64,000 bases of DNA. Source: JAWPMT01 sp965215825. GTDB taxonomy: Bacteria > Bacteroidota > Bacteroidia > Cytophagales > Cyclobacteriaceae. The stretch is taken from contig CBDCEM010000003.1 in assembly GCA_965215825.1 (NCBI GenBank), forward strand, positions 3,472,001-3,536,000. Reading direction: 5' to 3'. A program made the position numbers and the translations under genes. Position 1 is the stretch's first letter; the number at the start of each line of letters is the position of its first letter. Positions 35,930 through 45,175 of this stretch are shown here, in pieces. Under the pieces are notes generated by a model. The model made no database searches. It was not told the origin of the DNA and was given only the letters and a program-made list of their open reading frames with translations.

Positions 35930-38900
35930 TTGAAAGCCTGTATACTCCCTCTTTCAGGCCAGGACAGCCTTGACCTGGTTAAGCCTGAACAAATTATATA
36001 CCATGACTTCTCCTACAAGGATCCAATTACAGTCCAATTACCACGACTTCCAGGAAAAAACATTCCTTCTGAAAAACTCGAAACAATAGAACCTGAAACA
36101 ATACAGTTAAAGAACCTGGAGAAGAAAATTTATGAAACTCCAGCCCCCCTACCCATTCAATTTTCGTCATCTCCCCTTTATTGGGGCAAAAGTCTATCCA
36201 TAGATTTTCACAAATTCAGTGACCGGTCCAAAATGAATCTAAGCAAGTTTGATTCCGATCAAGGCTTAGCTTCCGACATGATTCAGGATATGATCCAGGA
36301 CCAAAACGGCAATTGGTGGCTGGCAACTACCGCCAATGGGTTGATTCAATATGATGGGACAAGTCAATATGTGTTTACCACTGACAATGGATTATCCAGC
36401 AATGTCATCAATGTCCTGTTAATCGATCATCTCGGACAACTTTGGATCGGGAGTGATGCTGGTATAGACATCTATGATGGTCAGCAGCTAAAGCATCTCA
36501 ATACTTCCAATGGATTGCCGGACAATAATATTTGGGTCTTAAATGAAGATGCTCAACACCAAATTTGGATTGGTACGGAGCAGGGTTTGGTTCGAGTTGA
36601 CTCTTCTCAACAAAAGCTCCAAAGTTTCACTCTTGAGCATGGGCTACCCAATAAAGTGATTTGGGAAATTTTTGAAGACAATAAAGGTCAAACCTGGATT
36701 GGGACCGAAGCTGGCTTATCAATATTTGAAGAATACGGGGAGAGGAAATATGCAATGACCAACGTGCGACAGGCGAATGGTTTGCCCACTGACAATATAT
36801 GGGTCATTGATCAAGATAAAAAAGGGGATATCTGGATGGGCTCCAATGGTTATGGAATTTATCAATGGTCTCAAGACATGAATGAAATCCGAATGTTCAA
36901 TAGTGACCATGGCCTGTCAAGTGATTGGATATGGAACATCTACCCTACAGACAATGGCATTTGGTTTGGCACTTATGGTAATGGGGCCATTCTATACGAT
37001 GAAACTGATGGTGAGCATCAGTTTACACAGCTGGGAACGGACGAAGGTATAACCAATAACTATGTTCTGAAAATTGTTTCTGATCAACAGGGTGGAATTT
37101 GGTTGGGGACAGATGGCGGGGGAGTTAATGTATTACATCAACCAGATGGTGTTGTGAAACACTACAATGAAGGAACGGGGCTCAATGAAAAATTTGTACA
37201 ATGTGTATTCAGAGATTCCGAAGGAATACTTTGGATGGGAACAGACAGTCGTGGAGTAAATATCGTAGATGAAAAAGCGGGGAAAGTTTCCTACCTCTCT
37301 GAAAAAGAAGGGTTGAGTTACAATTCGGTATGGGCCATTCTTGAAGACCATAAAGGAAGAATTTGGATCGGAACTGAATTCGGACTTAACGTCTACGACA
37401 AAACCCAAAAAACCCTCACCAAATATGATACACTATCTGGCCTTAGTGGCCATGCCCCATGGACCCTGATGAAAGATAAATCAAACAACATTTGGATTGG
37501 TACAGAAGACGGAGGTCTATGTAAATATGATGTTCAAACAGAGGAATTCATTCAATACGGGGAACATGGTTTAAATGAGGTCGCGATCATGGGCTTTACT
37601 CAAGATCATGCGGGTAATATTTGGGTAGGAACCCGGGGTAAAGGCCTGGTTCGTATCTCTCCTGAAGAAAAAATCAGTGTATTTGATAGAAAAAACGGTC
37701 TAAGTAGCGATTCCATCACCTACCTGTACTTTGATAGTGAAAACAGGATTTGGGCTGGCACAGAAGGTCATGGTATCGATTATTTCCTTCCAGGATTGGA
37801 AACGCCTTCTTTCCGAAACTTCTCAATGAACGATGGGCTAAGCCACAATGAAGTATGGTCCATTGCAGGAGATAATCAGGAACGAATATGGGTAGGGACT
37901 GTGGACAAAATCACTATCGTAAATTTTGAAGATGAGCAACTCAAAGTCGATGGATACATTTCTACTGAACAAGGTTTAAAATCAAATGATCTCAATCCTT
38001 CCAGTGTTTTTAAAGAACCAAATGGCAACTTAATCTGGGCAACCGTGAAAGGGCCTTCGGTCATTAACCCTGCTCAGATCCAGCCCAACTCCAATGAATA
38101 CCCTGTTCAAATAACAGGACTGGAGATAGAACATCAATTTCTGGATTTTCGAAAAGATCAATCGATCAAAATCGGAGAAGAAATCATCGAAATATCCACC
38201 TTAGAACTTGATTTACAACCATTTAGTAACGTACCTGTAGGATTAGCCCTACCCTATGAAGTAACCGATATACGCATAGACTTTACTGCACAAAGAGCTT
38301 ATTTCGAAAAGGACCTTCAGTTCGAATACAAGCTGTCTCCAATCGACAACAACTGGCGTGAAACACAAACACCTTCATCTGTGATTTTGAATAACCTGGG
38401 GCATGGACAATACACTCTTGCTCTAAGAGCAAAGGCCTCTGGTGGTAACTGGAGCCAGCCTACTGTATTCTCTTTCACCATCAAAACTCCTTGGTGGGAA
38501 ACATGGGTGGCTCGTATAGCAGGTATCTTCATCCTGATCATGGCCTTGTATAGTTTCTATATCATTCGAACCCGGAGCCTTATCAAATCCAAGGAGTTTT
38601 TAGAAGATAAAGTCAAAGAACGTACTTATGAATTGGAACGGTCACTAAGGGAGGTAGTTGAAGCACGTAACCAATTAGTACATTCAGAGCGCATGGCTTC
38701 TCTCGGGATGCTGTCCTCGGGAATTGCACATGAATTGAGTAACCCTATTTCAGCAGTATACAATGCCTCACAATTGATGGAGCGTGATTTTGATGATCTT
38801 TTTAAAGAAAATGGCTCTCAACAAGAGGCGAAAGAAAATATTAAAATGAGTCTGGAGGTACTTCGTGTTGCTTCCGACCAAACGCGTGAAATCATCAGAG

Positions 38901-39388
38901 GCCTGACCAATTATTCAAGATTGGAAAGTAAGGAAATGATCCTTGGTGACATCCATCAATGCCTGGACAACTCCATCATGCTCATTCAAAGCAAATTAAA
39001 CGATATCCAGATTGAAAAGAAGTATGACTCATCCATTCCTCTGATCAAATGCTATTACACTGAATTAACTCAAGTATTTCTCAATTTGATCAGCAATGCC
39101 ATTGATGCTATTCAGGAGAAATCACCAAATAATGGAATAATCCATATAAGTACTGAATTAGAAAAACGCTTTGTCAAGATCACAATAAAGGACAATGGTG
39201 TTGGTATGTCTTTGGAAACCAGTCAATCAATCTTCAAAAACTTCTATACCTCAAAGGAACCAGGTCACGGTACCGGTCTTGGTCTTGCTATTAGTCAAGG
39301 CATTGTAAAGAAACACCGTGGATCTATCAGTTTTGAAACGGAAAAAGGGAAAGGCACCACATTTATCACCTTATTTCCTGTAGACTGA
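35930..39388 (+). CDS. Reg_prop/Y_Y_Y sensor histidine kinase with uncertain start
   Basis: 1152 residues as read from a TTG at 35930. A beta-propeller of about a dozen Reg_prop repeats ('NGLPDNNIWVLNEDAQHQIWIGT' style, about residues 95-745), a Y_Y_Y domain (about 780-852), one TM (about 860-880), a coiled coil, HisKA with H934 ('GIAHELSNPISAV') and HATPase_c ('NLISNAIDAI', 'DNGVGMS', 'GTGLGLAIS'). It lacks the receiver and AraC parts of hybrid HTCS regulators. The signal-peptide-like codons (about 35891-35950) extend upstream of the TTG in the same frame, but no ATG, GTG or TTG precedes them there; a rare ATT start or an upstream frameshift is possible. Confidence 0.85.
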   Translation: MKACILPLSGQDSLDLVKPEQIIYHDFSYKDPITVQLPRLPGKNIPSEKLETIEPETIQLKNLEKKIYETPAPLPIQFSSSPLYWGKSLSIDFHKFSDRSKMNLSKFDSDQGLASDMIQDMIQDQNGNWWLATTANGLIQYDGTSQYVFTTDNGLSSNVINVLLIDHLGQLWIGSDAGIDIYDGQQLKHLNTSNGLPDNNIWVLNEDAQHQIWIGTEQGLVRVDSSQQKLQSFTLEHGLPNKVIWEIFEDNKGQTWIGTEAGLSIFEEYGERKYAMTNVRQANGLPTDNIWVIDQDKKGDIWMGSNGYGIYQWSQDMNEIRMFNSDHGLSSDWIWNIYPTDNGIWFGTYGNGAILYDETDGEHQFTQLGTDEGITNNYVLKIVSDQQGGIWLGTDGGGVNVLHQPDGVVKHYNEGTGLNEKFVQCVFRDSEGILWMGTDSRGVNIVDEKAGKVSYLSEKEGLSYNSVWAILEDHKGRIWIGTEFGLNVYDKTQKTLTKYDTLSGLSGHAPWTLMKDKSNNIWIGTEDGGLCKYDVQTEEFIQYGEHGLNEVAIMGFTQDHAGNIWVGTRGKGLVRISPEEKISVFDRKNGLSSDSITYLYFDSENRIWAGTEGHGIDYFLPGLETPSFRNFSMNDGLSHNEVWSIAGDNQERIWVGTVDKITIVNFEDEQLKVDGYISTEQGLKSNDLNPSSVFKEPNGNLIWATVKGPSVINPAQIQPNSNEYPVQITGLEIEHQFLDFRKDQSIKIGEEIIEISTLELDLQPFSNVPVGLALPYEVTDIRIDFTAQRAYFEKDLQFEYKLSPIDNNWRETQTPSSVILNNLGHGQYTLALRAKASGGNWSQPTVFSFTIKTPWWETWVARIAGIFILIMALYSFYIIRTRSLIKSKEFLEDKVKERTYELERSLREVVEARNQLVHSERMASLGMLSSGIAHELSNPISAVYNASQLMERDFDDLFKENGSQQEAKENIKMSLEVLRVASDQTREIIRGLTNYSRLESKEMILGDIHQCLDNSIMLIQSKLNDIQIEKKYDSSIPLIKCYYTELTQVFLNLISNAIDAIQEKSPNNGIIHISTELEKRFVKITIKDNGVGMSLETSQSIFKNFYTSKEPGHGTGLGLAISQGIVKKHRGSISFETEKGKGTTFITLFPVD

Positions 39389-39452
39389 AGAAAGGCTTTA
39401 ATAACTCAAACACGCTCCTACCAAATCTATAACAATACCCTTCGGACAGATG

Positions 39453-40388
39453 CTACAAGATCAACTCTCTTAAGGTAAAATTACGATCCTCGCTATCTCC
39501 ATGAATAGCGTATAGGCGATCACCTACGCTAGCAAGGCCATATATCGAGCTTACTCCTGTATCATTCAAATTGAAGGTCACCTCTCGAAAGGAATTATCC
39601 AGGGTATTGAATATCCCTACTCTGGTTTCGATCTCATCCTCACGCCAAACCTGCCCCGCGACAAAAATATTGTGATCTATAGTCGCCGTGAAGGTGCGGT
39701 TATAATCTTCCGGCAACTTCAAGGTCTCAATAGAATAATCTTTCAGGTCTACGATATAAATCTCATCCTCACCAAAATCATCTCCTGAAAAAGCTTGTTG
39801 GCCGCCAAAAATGTACAAGTGATCATTGACTACCTGGCCATTGGTCCAAAACCTGGGCTCAGGGAGTGTAGCTACAATCTGGAATGCACCCTCAGCGGCA
39901 TTCCACCTTTTAATTTTATCAGCATCCTCAAGCCGCAAGTCTCCACCGAAAATGAATAATTCACCCTCGTACATGAAGCTACCAAAGCGTGACAACTGTT
40001 CCCCATGTTCGATAGAAATGGGATCACTATTGATCCGATCATTGTAGGTATTAATAAAAGAGCCTCCTACTACCAACAGGTCATCTCCGCTTAGGTGTAG
40101 TCTTTTAGTAACAAAGTCAGGCCTGCCAAATAGTCGTTCGGTCATTGAGTTATCAGATAAATTAAATCGAGCGATGCGTTCTACCTGCCCATGGCGCTGG
40201 CTTCTATGGGCAATGTAGAGGATATTTGCACCTGTCACGCCTAAAATACCTGAGCCCATTTCCAGGAAGTCCGCGTCGATAACACCCAGCGATTCAAAAT
40301 TGAAATGTGATGGAATGGCATCATCATCATCAGATAGGCAGGAGGCAAACAGGCCTAGAAATAATAGGAATCCTGGCAATCGCTTCAT
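39453..40388 (-). CDS. Kelch-like beta-propeller lipoprotein
   Basis: 311 residues from the second in-frame ATG (the first adds two residues). The signal peptide ends in the lipobox FASC, followed by an acidic DDDD. The rest shows repeated kelch-type blades: 'DDLLVVGGSFIN', 'GELFIFGGDLR', 'DHLYIFGGQQAF' and 'HNIFVAGQVW'. Such propellers bind ligands or proteins at the cell surface. No enzyme motif is visible and neighbours give no functional clue. Confidence 0.78.
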   Translation of the reverse strand: MKRLPGFLLFLGLFASCLSDDDDAIPSHFNFESLGVIDADFLEMGSGILGVTGANILYIAHRSQRHGQVERIARFNLSDNSMTERLFGRPDFVTKRLHLSGDDLLVVGGSFINTYNDRINSDPISIEHGEQLSRFGSFMYEGELFIFGGDLRLEDADKIKRWNAAEGAFQIVATLPEPRFWTNGQVVNDHLYIFGGQQAFSGDDFGEDEIYIVDLKDYSIETLKLPEDYNRTFTATIDHNIFVAGQVWREDEIETRVGIFNTLDNSFREVTFNLNDTGVSSIYGLASVGDRLYAIHGDSEDRNFTLRELIL

Positions 40389-40448
40389 TCTCAAGAGGGT
40401 TGGTCTAGAAAGTTAACCATGAAGCGGGGAATTACCCCTATTTCAATG

Positions 40449-41498
40449 CTATTTCCTAAATACGGAAAGTACTTCTATTAATCTATTGTTTTCCTCCTCT
40501 GTTCCCACCGTCAATCGAAGGCATCCTTCGCATAGCGGCTGACTGCTGCGATCCCGCACAATCACTTTTAAGTCTAACAGGTAATTAAAAATTCGTTTCG
40601 ATTCATCAAACCTTACCAGTAAGAAATTTGCATCACTTGGAAATACTTGTTCAACAACAGGTAATACTTCCAATCGGGGAATCAGTTTTATCCGCTCCCT
40701 GTTCAGGTTTTCTACCCAACGTTGAGTCTGCCCTTCGTTTTGGCGTAAGGCTTGAAGCGCCACCTCCTGTACTGGTCCGGGGATATTGTAGGGGGGCTTG
40801 ATTTTATTCAATAGTTGCACGATTTCCTCAGATGCAAAAGCCATACCCAGACGCAATGATGCCATGCCCCAGGCTTTACTGAAAGTCTGTAGCACTACGA
40901 GATTTGGAAACTGCTTCAAATGTTGATTCCAGCTTTCTTCCTTTGGAAAGTCGATGTATGCTTCGTCCACTACCACAAGACCAGGTGCCTGTTCCAGCAC
41001 TTCTTGAATGTCTTCTTTTCTCAACAAATTCCCCGAAGGGTTATTCGGCGAACACAAAAAAGTAATTTTAGGCTGGCGCTTCAAGGCAGACAAGGCTGCT
41101 GCCATGTCGAGTTGAAAATCAGAGCTAAGAAGCACCTGATCAACTGACACATTTTGAATTGCAGCCGACACCTGATACATGCCATAAGTTGGTGGGAAGG
41201 TTAGAATATGGTCCTGATCAGGTTCACAAAAAGCTCGAATTAACAGGTCTATAGGTTCGTCACTACCATTTCCCAGAAATATATGCTTCTCCTCTACCTT
41301 CTTTATTCGAGCGATTTCTTTCTTCAAAGGTCTTTGGTATGGATCCGGATACCGGTTCCAGTTCCCTCCTGCTGCTGATCCATACGGATTTTCATTGGCA
41401 TCAAGGAAAGTACCTTCGGCGCCAGTATATTCATCTCTGGCAGAAGCGTATGGTTTCACCTGCTTCAGGTGCTGTCTCATCAAATCCGATACTTTCAT
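40449..41498 (-). CDS. hisC: Histidinol-phosphate aminotransferase
   Basis: 349 residues, a fold-type I PLP enzyme with 'ENPYGS' near the start, 'SPNNPSGN', 'VVVDEAYIDF' and the Schiff-base lysine K208 in 'QTFSKAWGMASLRLG'. It transfers the amino group to imidazole acetol phosphate in histidine synthesis. Its ATG overlaps the hisD stop by 4 bp, so it is the third gene of the hisG-hisD-hisC operon. Confidence 0.95.
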   Translation of the reverse strand: MKVSDLMRQHLKQVKPYASARDEYTGAEGTFLDANENPYGSAAGGNWNRYPDPYQRPLKKEIARIKKVEEKHIFLGNGSDEPIDLLIRAFCEPDQDHILTFPPTYGMYQVSAAIQNVSVDQVLLSSDFQLDMAAALSALKRQPKITFLCSPNNPSGNLLRKEDIQEVLEQAPGLVVVDEAYIDFPKEESWNQHLKQFPNLVVLQTFSKAWGMASLRLGMAFASEEIVQLLNKIKPPYNIPGPVQEVALQALRQNEGQTQRWVENLNRERIKLIPRLEVLPVVEQVFPSDANFLLVRFDESKRIFNYLLDLKVIVRDRSSQPLCEGCLRLTVGTEEENNRLIEVLSVFRK

Positions 41499-42781
41499 GA
41501 TTCGAGTGCCTTCAGGCGAACAGTCACTGCATTTTTGTGGGCATCCAGTAATTCCGCAGCGGCCATTTTCTCAATGGCGGGACCCAGGTTTTTCAGCCCC
41601 TGTGGAGAAATGGATTGGTAGGTGATTTTTTTCAGGAAACTGTCCAAAGAAACACCAGAATAGGCCTTGGCCCAGCCATTGGTGGGTAACGTATGATTAG
41701 TACCAGAGGCATAATCTCCTGCTGATTCGGGGGTAAATGCCCCGATAAATACAGAACCCGCATTCACGACATTACCTACTATACCTTCAGCATCTTTCAT
41801 ATTGACAATCAGGTGTTCCGGTCCGTACTCATTGACAATTTCCACCATCTGTTCTGGTTCATCAATTACGATGATGGCACTATGTTGCAATGCCACTTCA
41901 GCAATATCTTTCCGGGGTAATGAAGCCAATTGGTTTTGCACTTCTTCCTTGATCTGCTTCGCCTTGACCTCAGAAGTACTTATCAATAACACCTGGCTAT
42001 CAACGCCATGTTCTGCCTGCGAAAGCAAGTCCGCAGCTGCAAAAGATGCTTCGGCGGCATCATCTACCAGCACCATCACTTCTGAAGGTCCTGCTGGCAT
42101 ATCAATCGCTACCGCATCCCGAGCTGCCAATTGTTTTGCTGCAGTTACATATTGGTTGCCAGGACCAAATACCTTATCTACTTTCGGAACAGAATCCGTT
42201 CCGTAGGCCATTGCGGCTATTGCTTGAGCCCCTCCAATCTTTAAAATCCGAGAGATTCCGATTAAATCTGCCGTGTAGAGAATGATGGGATTCAATTCTC
42301 CATATTGATTCGTGGGGGAAGCCAAAATTATTTCCTTGCATCCAGCGATAGTTGCAGGTATCCCCAACATCAATACGGTTGAGAAAAGTGGGGCTGTCCC
42401 TCCCGGTACATACAGGCCTACTTTTTGTATAGGCACGGATTTGCGAGCACATACTACACCCTCCATCACCTCCATTTCCAGGTCTTCTTGTTGTTGGGCC
42501 CGGTGAAATTTTTCAATGTTCCTTTTAGCTCTTTTTATGGCTTCTTTCAACTCGTCTGGAACTTGCGCCCTTGCCTTTTTAAGCTCCTGTGCTGAAATCC
42601 AAAGGTCATCCAACTCTACATGGTCATACTCCAATGCCAACTTTCTTAACGCCGCATCCCCCCCGCGTTGTACCCGTTGCAAAATGGGCAATACGATGCG
42701 TTCTATTTGCTCATAGTCTTTGACCGGGCGTTTTAGTAAGGCATTTAACTTAGATGGTGATGGATTTTTGTGAATTTTCAT
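41495..42781 (-). CDS. hisD: Histidinol dehydrogenase
   Basis: 428 residues; zinc enzyme that oxidises histidinol to histidine in two NAD steps. Conserved blocks include 'YVPGGTAPLFSTVLM', 'MAYGTDSVPKVDKVFGPGNQYV', 'DMPAGPSEVMVLVDD', 'SQAEHGVDSQ' and 'EHLIVN'. The length is typical. It starts 9 bp after hisG and overlaps hisC by 4 bp. Confidence 0.96.
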   Translation of the reverse strand: MKIHKNPSPSKLNALLKRPVKDYEQIERIVLPILQRVQRGGDAALRKLALEYDHVELDDLWISAQELKKARAQVPDELKEAIKRAKRNIEKFHRAQQQEDLEMEVMEGVVCARKSVPIQKVGLYVPGGTAPLFSTVLMLGIPATIAGCKEIILASPTNQYGELNPIILYTADLIGISRILKIGGAQAIAAMAYGTDSVPKVDKVFGPGNQYVTAAKQLAARDAVAIDMPAGPSEVMVLVDDAAEASFAAADLLSQAEHGVDSQVLLISTSEVKAKQIKEEVQNQLASLPRKDIAEVALQHSAIIVIDEPEQMVEIVNEYGPEHLIVNMKDAEGIVGNVVNAGSVFIGAFTPESAGDYASGTNHTLPTNGWAKAYSGVSLDSFLKKITYQSISPQGLKNLGPAIEKMAAAELLDAHKNAVTVRLKALES

Positions 42782-42790
42782 GTCCCCAGT

Positions 42791-43648
42791 TTATTTCACC
42801 ATTTTCTCAATCGGCACGACCAAAATACCTTCTGCACCAGCGCCTCGCAGCGCCTCGATCTTTTCCCAAAACTCATCTTCATTAATCACTGAGTGGATGC
42901 TACTCCAACCTTCAGTGGCCAAAGGCAATACAGTTGGACTCCTCATCCCGGGAAGTAGGTCCAGGATATCATTCACACTATCATTCGGCGCGTTGAGTAA
43001 TACGTATTTGCTATTCTTCCCTTCCAACACGGCCTCAATCCTGAAAAGCAGATTTTTCAATAAAGCCATTTTATCATCACTAAGATTGCGGTTAGCTACC
43101 ATCGTCGCTTCAGATCGCATAGCGATTTCAACCTCCTTCAGGCCATTACCCATTAAGGTACTTCCCGAGCTAACAATATCAAAAATCCCATCAGCCAGTC
43201 CCATACCAGGTGCGATTTCTACAGAACCGCTGATTTCATGAATTTCCGCCTTCACTCCCACTTTGTCCAGGTGCTGTTGCAGAATTACAGGATAACTGGT
43301 CGCAATACTTTTCCCATTGAAGTACGCTACATCTGTATATTCCTCTTCCCTTGGAATGGCAAGTGACAATCGGCATTTCGAAAAACCCAGGCTTTTGACT
43401 TCATCAATGGCTTTATTTTCTTCAACGTGTACATTTTGTCCCACTACGCCCAGATCAGCGATCCCATCCTCTACATATCCAGGTATATCATCATCTCTCA
43501 AAAACAAGAATTCCACCGGGAAGTTATGAGACCGGGCCATCAATTTCTTAGCACCATTATTGAATTTAATGCCACATTCTTTGAAGAGGGCTAGCGTATC
43601 CTCGCTCAAGCGACCCGATTTTTGCACGGCAATTTTTAATACAGACAT
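42791..43648 (-). CDS. hisG: ATP phosphoribosyltransferase, long form
   Basis: 285 residues from ATG 43646-43648, chosen because it gives the usual start 'MSVLKIAVQKSGRLSED'; the frame is open for 10 more codons. It catalyses the first, committed step of histidine synthesis. The catalytic part holds 'ELGV'-type 'DLGVVGQNVHVEE' and 'SSGSTLMGNGL', and the C-terminal third is the ACT-like regulatory domain of the long form ('LLPGMRSPTVLPL'), the site of histidine feedback. It is the first gene of the operon, with a histidine-rich leader ORF upstream. Confidence 0.95.
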   Translation of the reverse strand: MSVLKIAVQKSGRLSEDTLALFKECGIKFNNGAKKLMARSHNFPVEFLFLRDDDIPGYVEDGIADLGVVGQNVHVEENKAIDEVKSLGFSKCRLSLAIPREEEYTDVAYFNGKSIATSYPVILQQHLDKVGVKAEIHEISGSVEIAPGMGLADGIFDIVSSGSTLMGNGLKEVEIAMRSEATMVANRNLSDDKMALLKNLLFRIEAVLEGKNSKYVLLNAPNDSVNDILDLLPGMRSPTVLPLATEGWSSIHSVINEDEFWEKIEALRGAGAEGILVVPIEKMVK

Positions 43649-43706
43649 TTTCCTTTTCAGGTTTTTAATAGGGAACAATAAACTTCGTGAAATTGATATA
43701 AGAAAG

Positions 43707-43794
43707 TTCAGTGCGTGCCATCACATCAGATGCAATGATGGAACTCACCCGCATGGTGAGTGTATAACGCATGTATTTTATGGCACTGAAACAT
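43707..43794 (-). promoter_or_regulatory. Candidate his attenuator RNA
   Basis: The first bases of the leader ORF (43780-43792, sense TTCAGTGCCAT) can pair with a segment just after it (43707-43721, sense ATGGCAC-GCAC-TGAA) with a 4-nt bulge. A second hairpin, ACTCACC / GGTGAGT (43743-43761), contains the CAC CAT histidine codons in its 5' arm and loop. A ribosome stalled at these codons would change which helix forms. No T-rich intrinsic terminator is visible, so control could act on translation of hisG or on factor-dependent termination. Confidence 0.6.
43726..43794 (-). CDS. Histidine-rich leader peptide of the his operon (22 aa)
   Basis: A short frame from ATG 43792-43794 to TGA 43726-43728, encoding 22 residues of which six are histidine, including two HH pairs (THH and FHH). 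It lies 78 nt before hisG on the same strand. Histidine-rich leaders are the classical sensors of attenuation in his operons: a ribosome short of charged tRNA-His stalls here. The composition, strand and place together make chance unlikely. Confidence 0.8.
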   Translation of the reverse strand: MFQCHKIHALYTHHAGEFHHCI

Positions 43795-43880
43795 CGCGGC
43801 AAATCTAGTATAGCAATTGGAAATATGATACGCCTTCCATCAAAATCGAGTGCACTTTTTTAGTTGTTATGTCAAGCATT

Positions 43881-44150
43881 TTACTTTGAATAGCATGGTC
43901 GCCCAACCGCACAATTCTTTCGCCTGAGACCTGCGCGACGAGTCAGGCGAGGAACTTCTCCCTTCAAGTGAATATCACACAGACTTCCCATGGGACCGGG
44001 CATAATAGCAGTTGGACGGCTATTCTTTGTTGGGATCGTAAACTCGTCAATTTCACCTTCTTGGGTAACTCGCAGAATACTATTTCCTACCAGTTCAGCC
44101 CCAGATAGTACCATCGGCATCAGGTGGGAGGTAAATCAACACAGCCCCGA
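43881..44150 (-). pseudogene. Remnant of a Vgb-like (streptogramin lyase-type) propeller protein
   Basis: The peptide 'LVGNSILRVTQEGEIDEFTI' followed by 'PTKNSRPTAIMPGPMG' is typical of the Vgb/NHL beta-propeller family. Just upstream, in another frame, the minus strand reads 'LPPDADGTIWG', which is the expected preceding blade motif, so a frameshift splits them near 44110. After 'GPMG' the frame loses resemblance. Only one blade or so remains, with no start or complete domain. A palindromic REP-like insert (43920-43950) sits in the degraded end. I treat this as gene debris, not a working small protein. Confidence 0.6.
43920..43950. repeat. REP-like palindrome in the pseudogene
   Basis: TCGCCTGA (43920-43927) and TCAGGCGA (43943-43950) form an 8-bp GC-rich stem with a 15-nt loop that contains GCGCGACG. 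It is more GC-rich than its surroundings, as are repetitive extragenic palindromes. No other copy of it is evident in this window. Confidence 0.45.
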
Positions 44151-44234
44151 AATCTAAAAGCAAATTCTTTCTTCATAACAGAATACCAATTGACCGCACT
44201 GTAAATGGCCTCAGCATTGCAGTTCTTCGACAAA

Positions 44235-45077
44235 TCACTCTCCCAAATTAAAGGTCCATACAGGTCTTTTGGCATGATTTACTACATCCTCGGCAATGCT
44301 TCCCATAAGAAAATGACCTACTCCCGTTCTCTGATGTGTTCCTAAGGCAATCATGTCTGCATCTATGTCTTCTGTGTAAGCAACAATGCCGTCTTCCTCA
44401 TTTGAGTAATTGTATATGTCAGTTGAGCAATTCTGAATATCAAAGCGTTTTACAAAATCATCCATTTGCTCGTTATCGTGGCGGGTAGAGGTGAAATTAG
44501 CAGGGGTATTGATTTTAACGATCCTTAGATCCGCTTCAAGTGCTTGCTGAAGTTTCAATATGTGATCTACAAAGTTTGGAGTGATATCATGAAAGTTGGA
44601 AGCAAAAACAATTTCATTGATAGCAGCCACATCACAAGGTTCACGCAAAGTAATTACAGGGCATTTTGAATTCCGTACCACCCTTTCCGCATTGGAACCA
44701 ACCAGGTACTCATCAATACCAGAAGACCCGGAAGTCCCCATGATCACCAGGTCAACGGATACCGTACCTATTTCATCACTAATCTCATGAAACGCACTAC
44801 CTACTTTTATCTTATATCTGGCATTGGCCTCTTTCATTTCCGGTGTGGCGACCAGGCTTTCAAGTTTTCCCTTAACAGACTCAATCAACTTGGTCAGGTA
44901 GATATTTTCCATCGGATCGTAATCACTGATCCCCATTGTTTTGAAAGAATTAGCGGTTGGATGTTCGATGACATTTAGAATGATCAATTCAGAATTGTCC
45001 TTACATAACTGAGCAGCAAAGTCGAGTGCATTTTGGGCTACTGCCGAAAAATCAAACGGTACGAGTATCTTGTTCAT
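44235..45077 (-). CDS. Tandem universal stress protein
   Basis: 280 residues made of two Usp domains (about 1-145 and 150-280). Both keep ATP-binding-type glycine motifs: 'MGTSGSSGIDEYLVGSNAERVV' (split about 114-135) and 'LGTHQRTGVGHFLMGSIAEDVV' near the end. Usp proteins bind ATP and respond to starvation, oxidative or other stress. It is cytoplasmic and monocistronic, divergent from the nitrilase-family gene. Regulation cannot be read from the sequence. Confidence 0.92.
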   Translation of the reverse strand: MNKILVPFDFSAVAQNALDFAAQLCKDNSELIILNVIEHPTANSFKTMGISDYDPMENIYLTKLIESVKGKLESLVATPEMKEANARYKIKVGSAFHEISDEIGTVSVDLVIMGTSGSSGIDEYLVGSNAERVVRNSKCPVITLREPCDVAAINEIVFASNFHDITPNFVDHILKLQQALEADLRIVKINTPANFTSTRHDNEQMDDFVKRFDIQNCSTDIYNYSNEEDGIVAYTEDIDADMIALGTHQRTGVGHFLMGSIAEDVVNHAKRPVWTFNLGE

Positions 45078-45175
45078 GAGGGGGCATTTTAAAACTTGCT
45101 TATTAAGTTAATGAATTGTAGCCGTAATATGGATTAACTTCGATGGTTTCTACCTGACTAAAATCATAGATTGAA

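Noticed and set aside
35930..39388. Hybrid two-component (HTCS) regulator
   Set aside because: It ends after the HATPase domain; there is no receiver or AraC DNA-binding domain.
43665..43772. A second 35-codon frame overlapping the His leader and ending 16 nt before hisG
   Set aside because: No amino-acid bias or family; the His-rich frame explains the region better. Kept only as a possible coupling element in the his finding.
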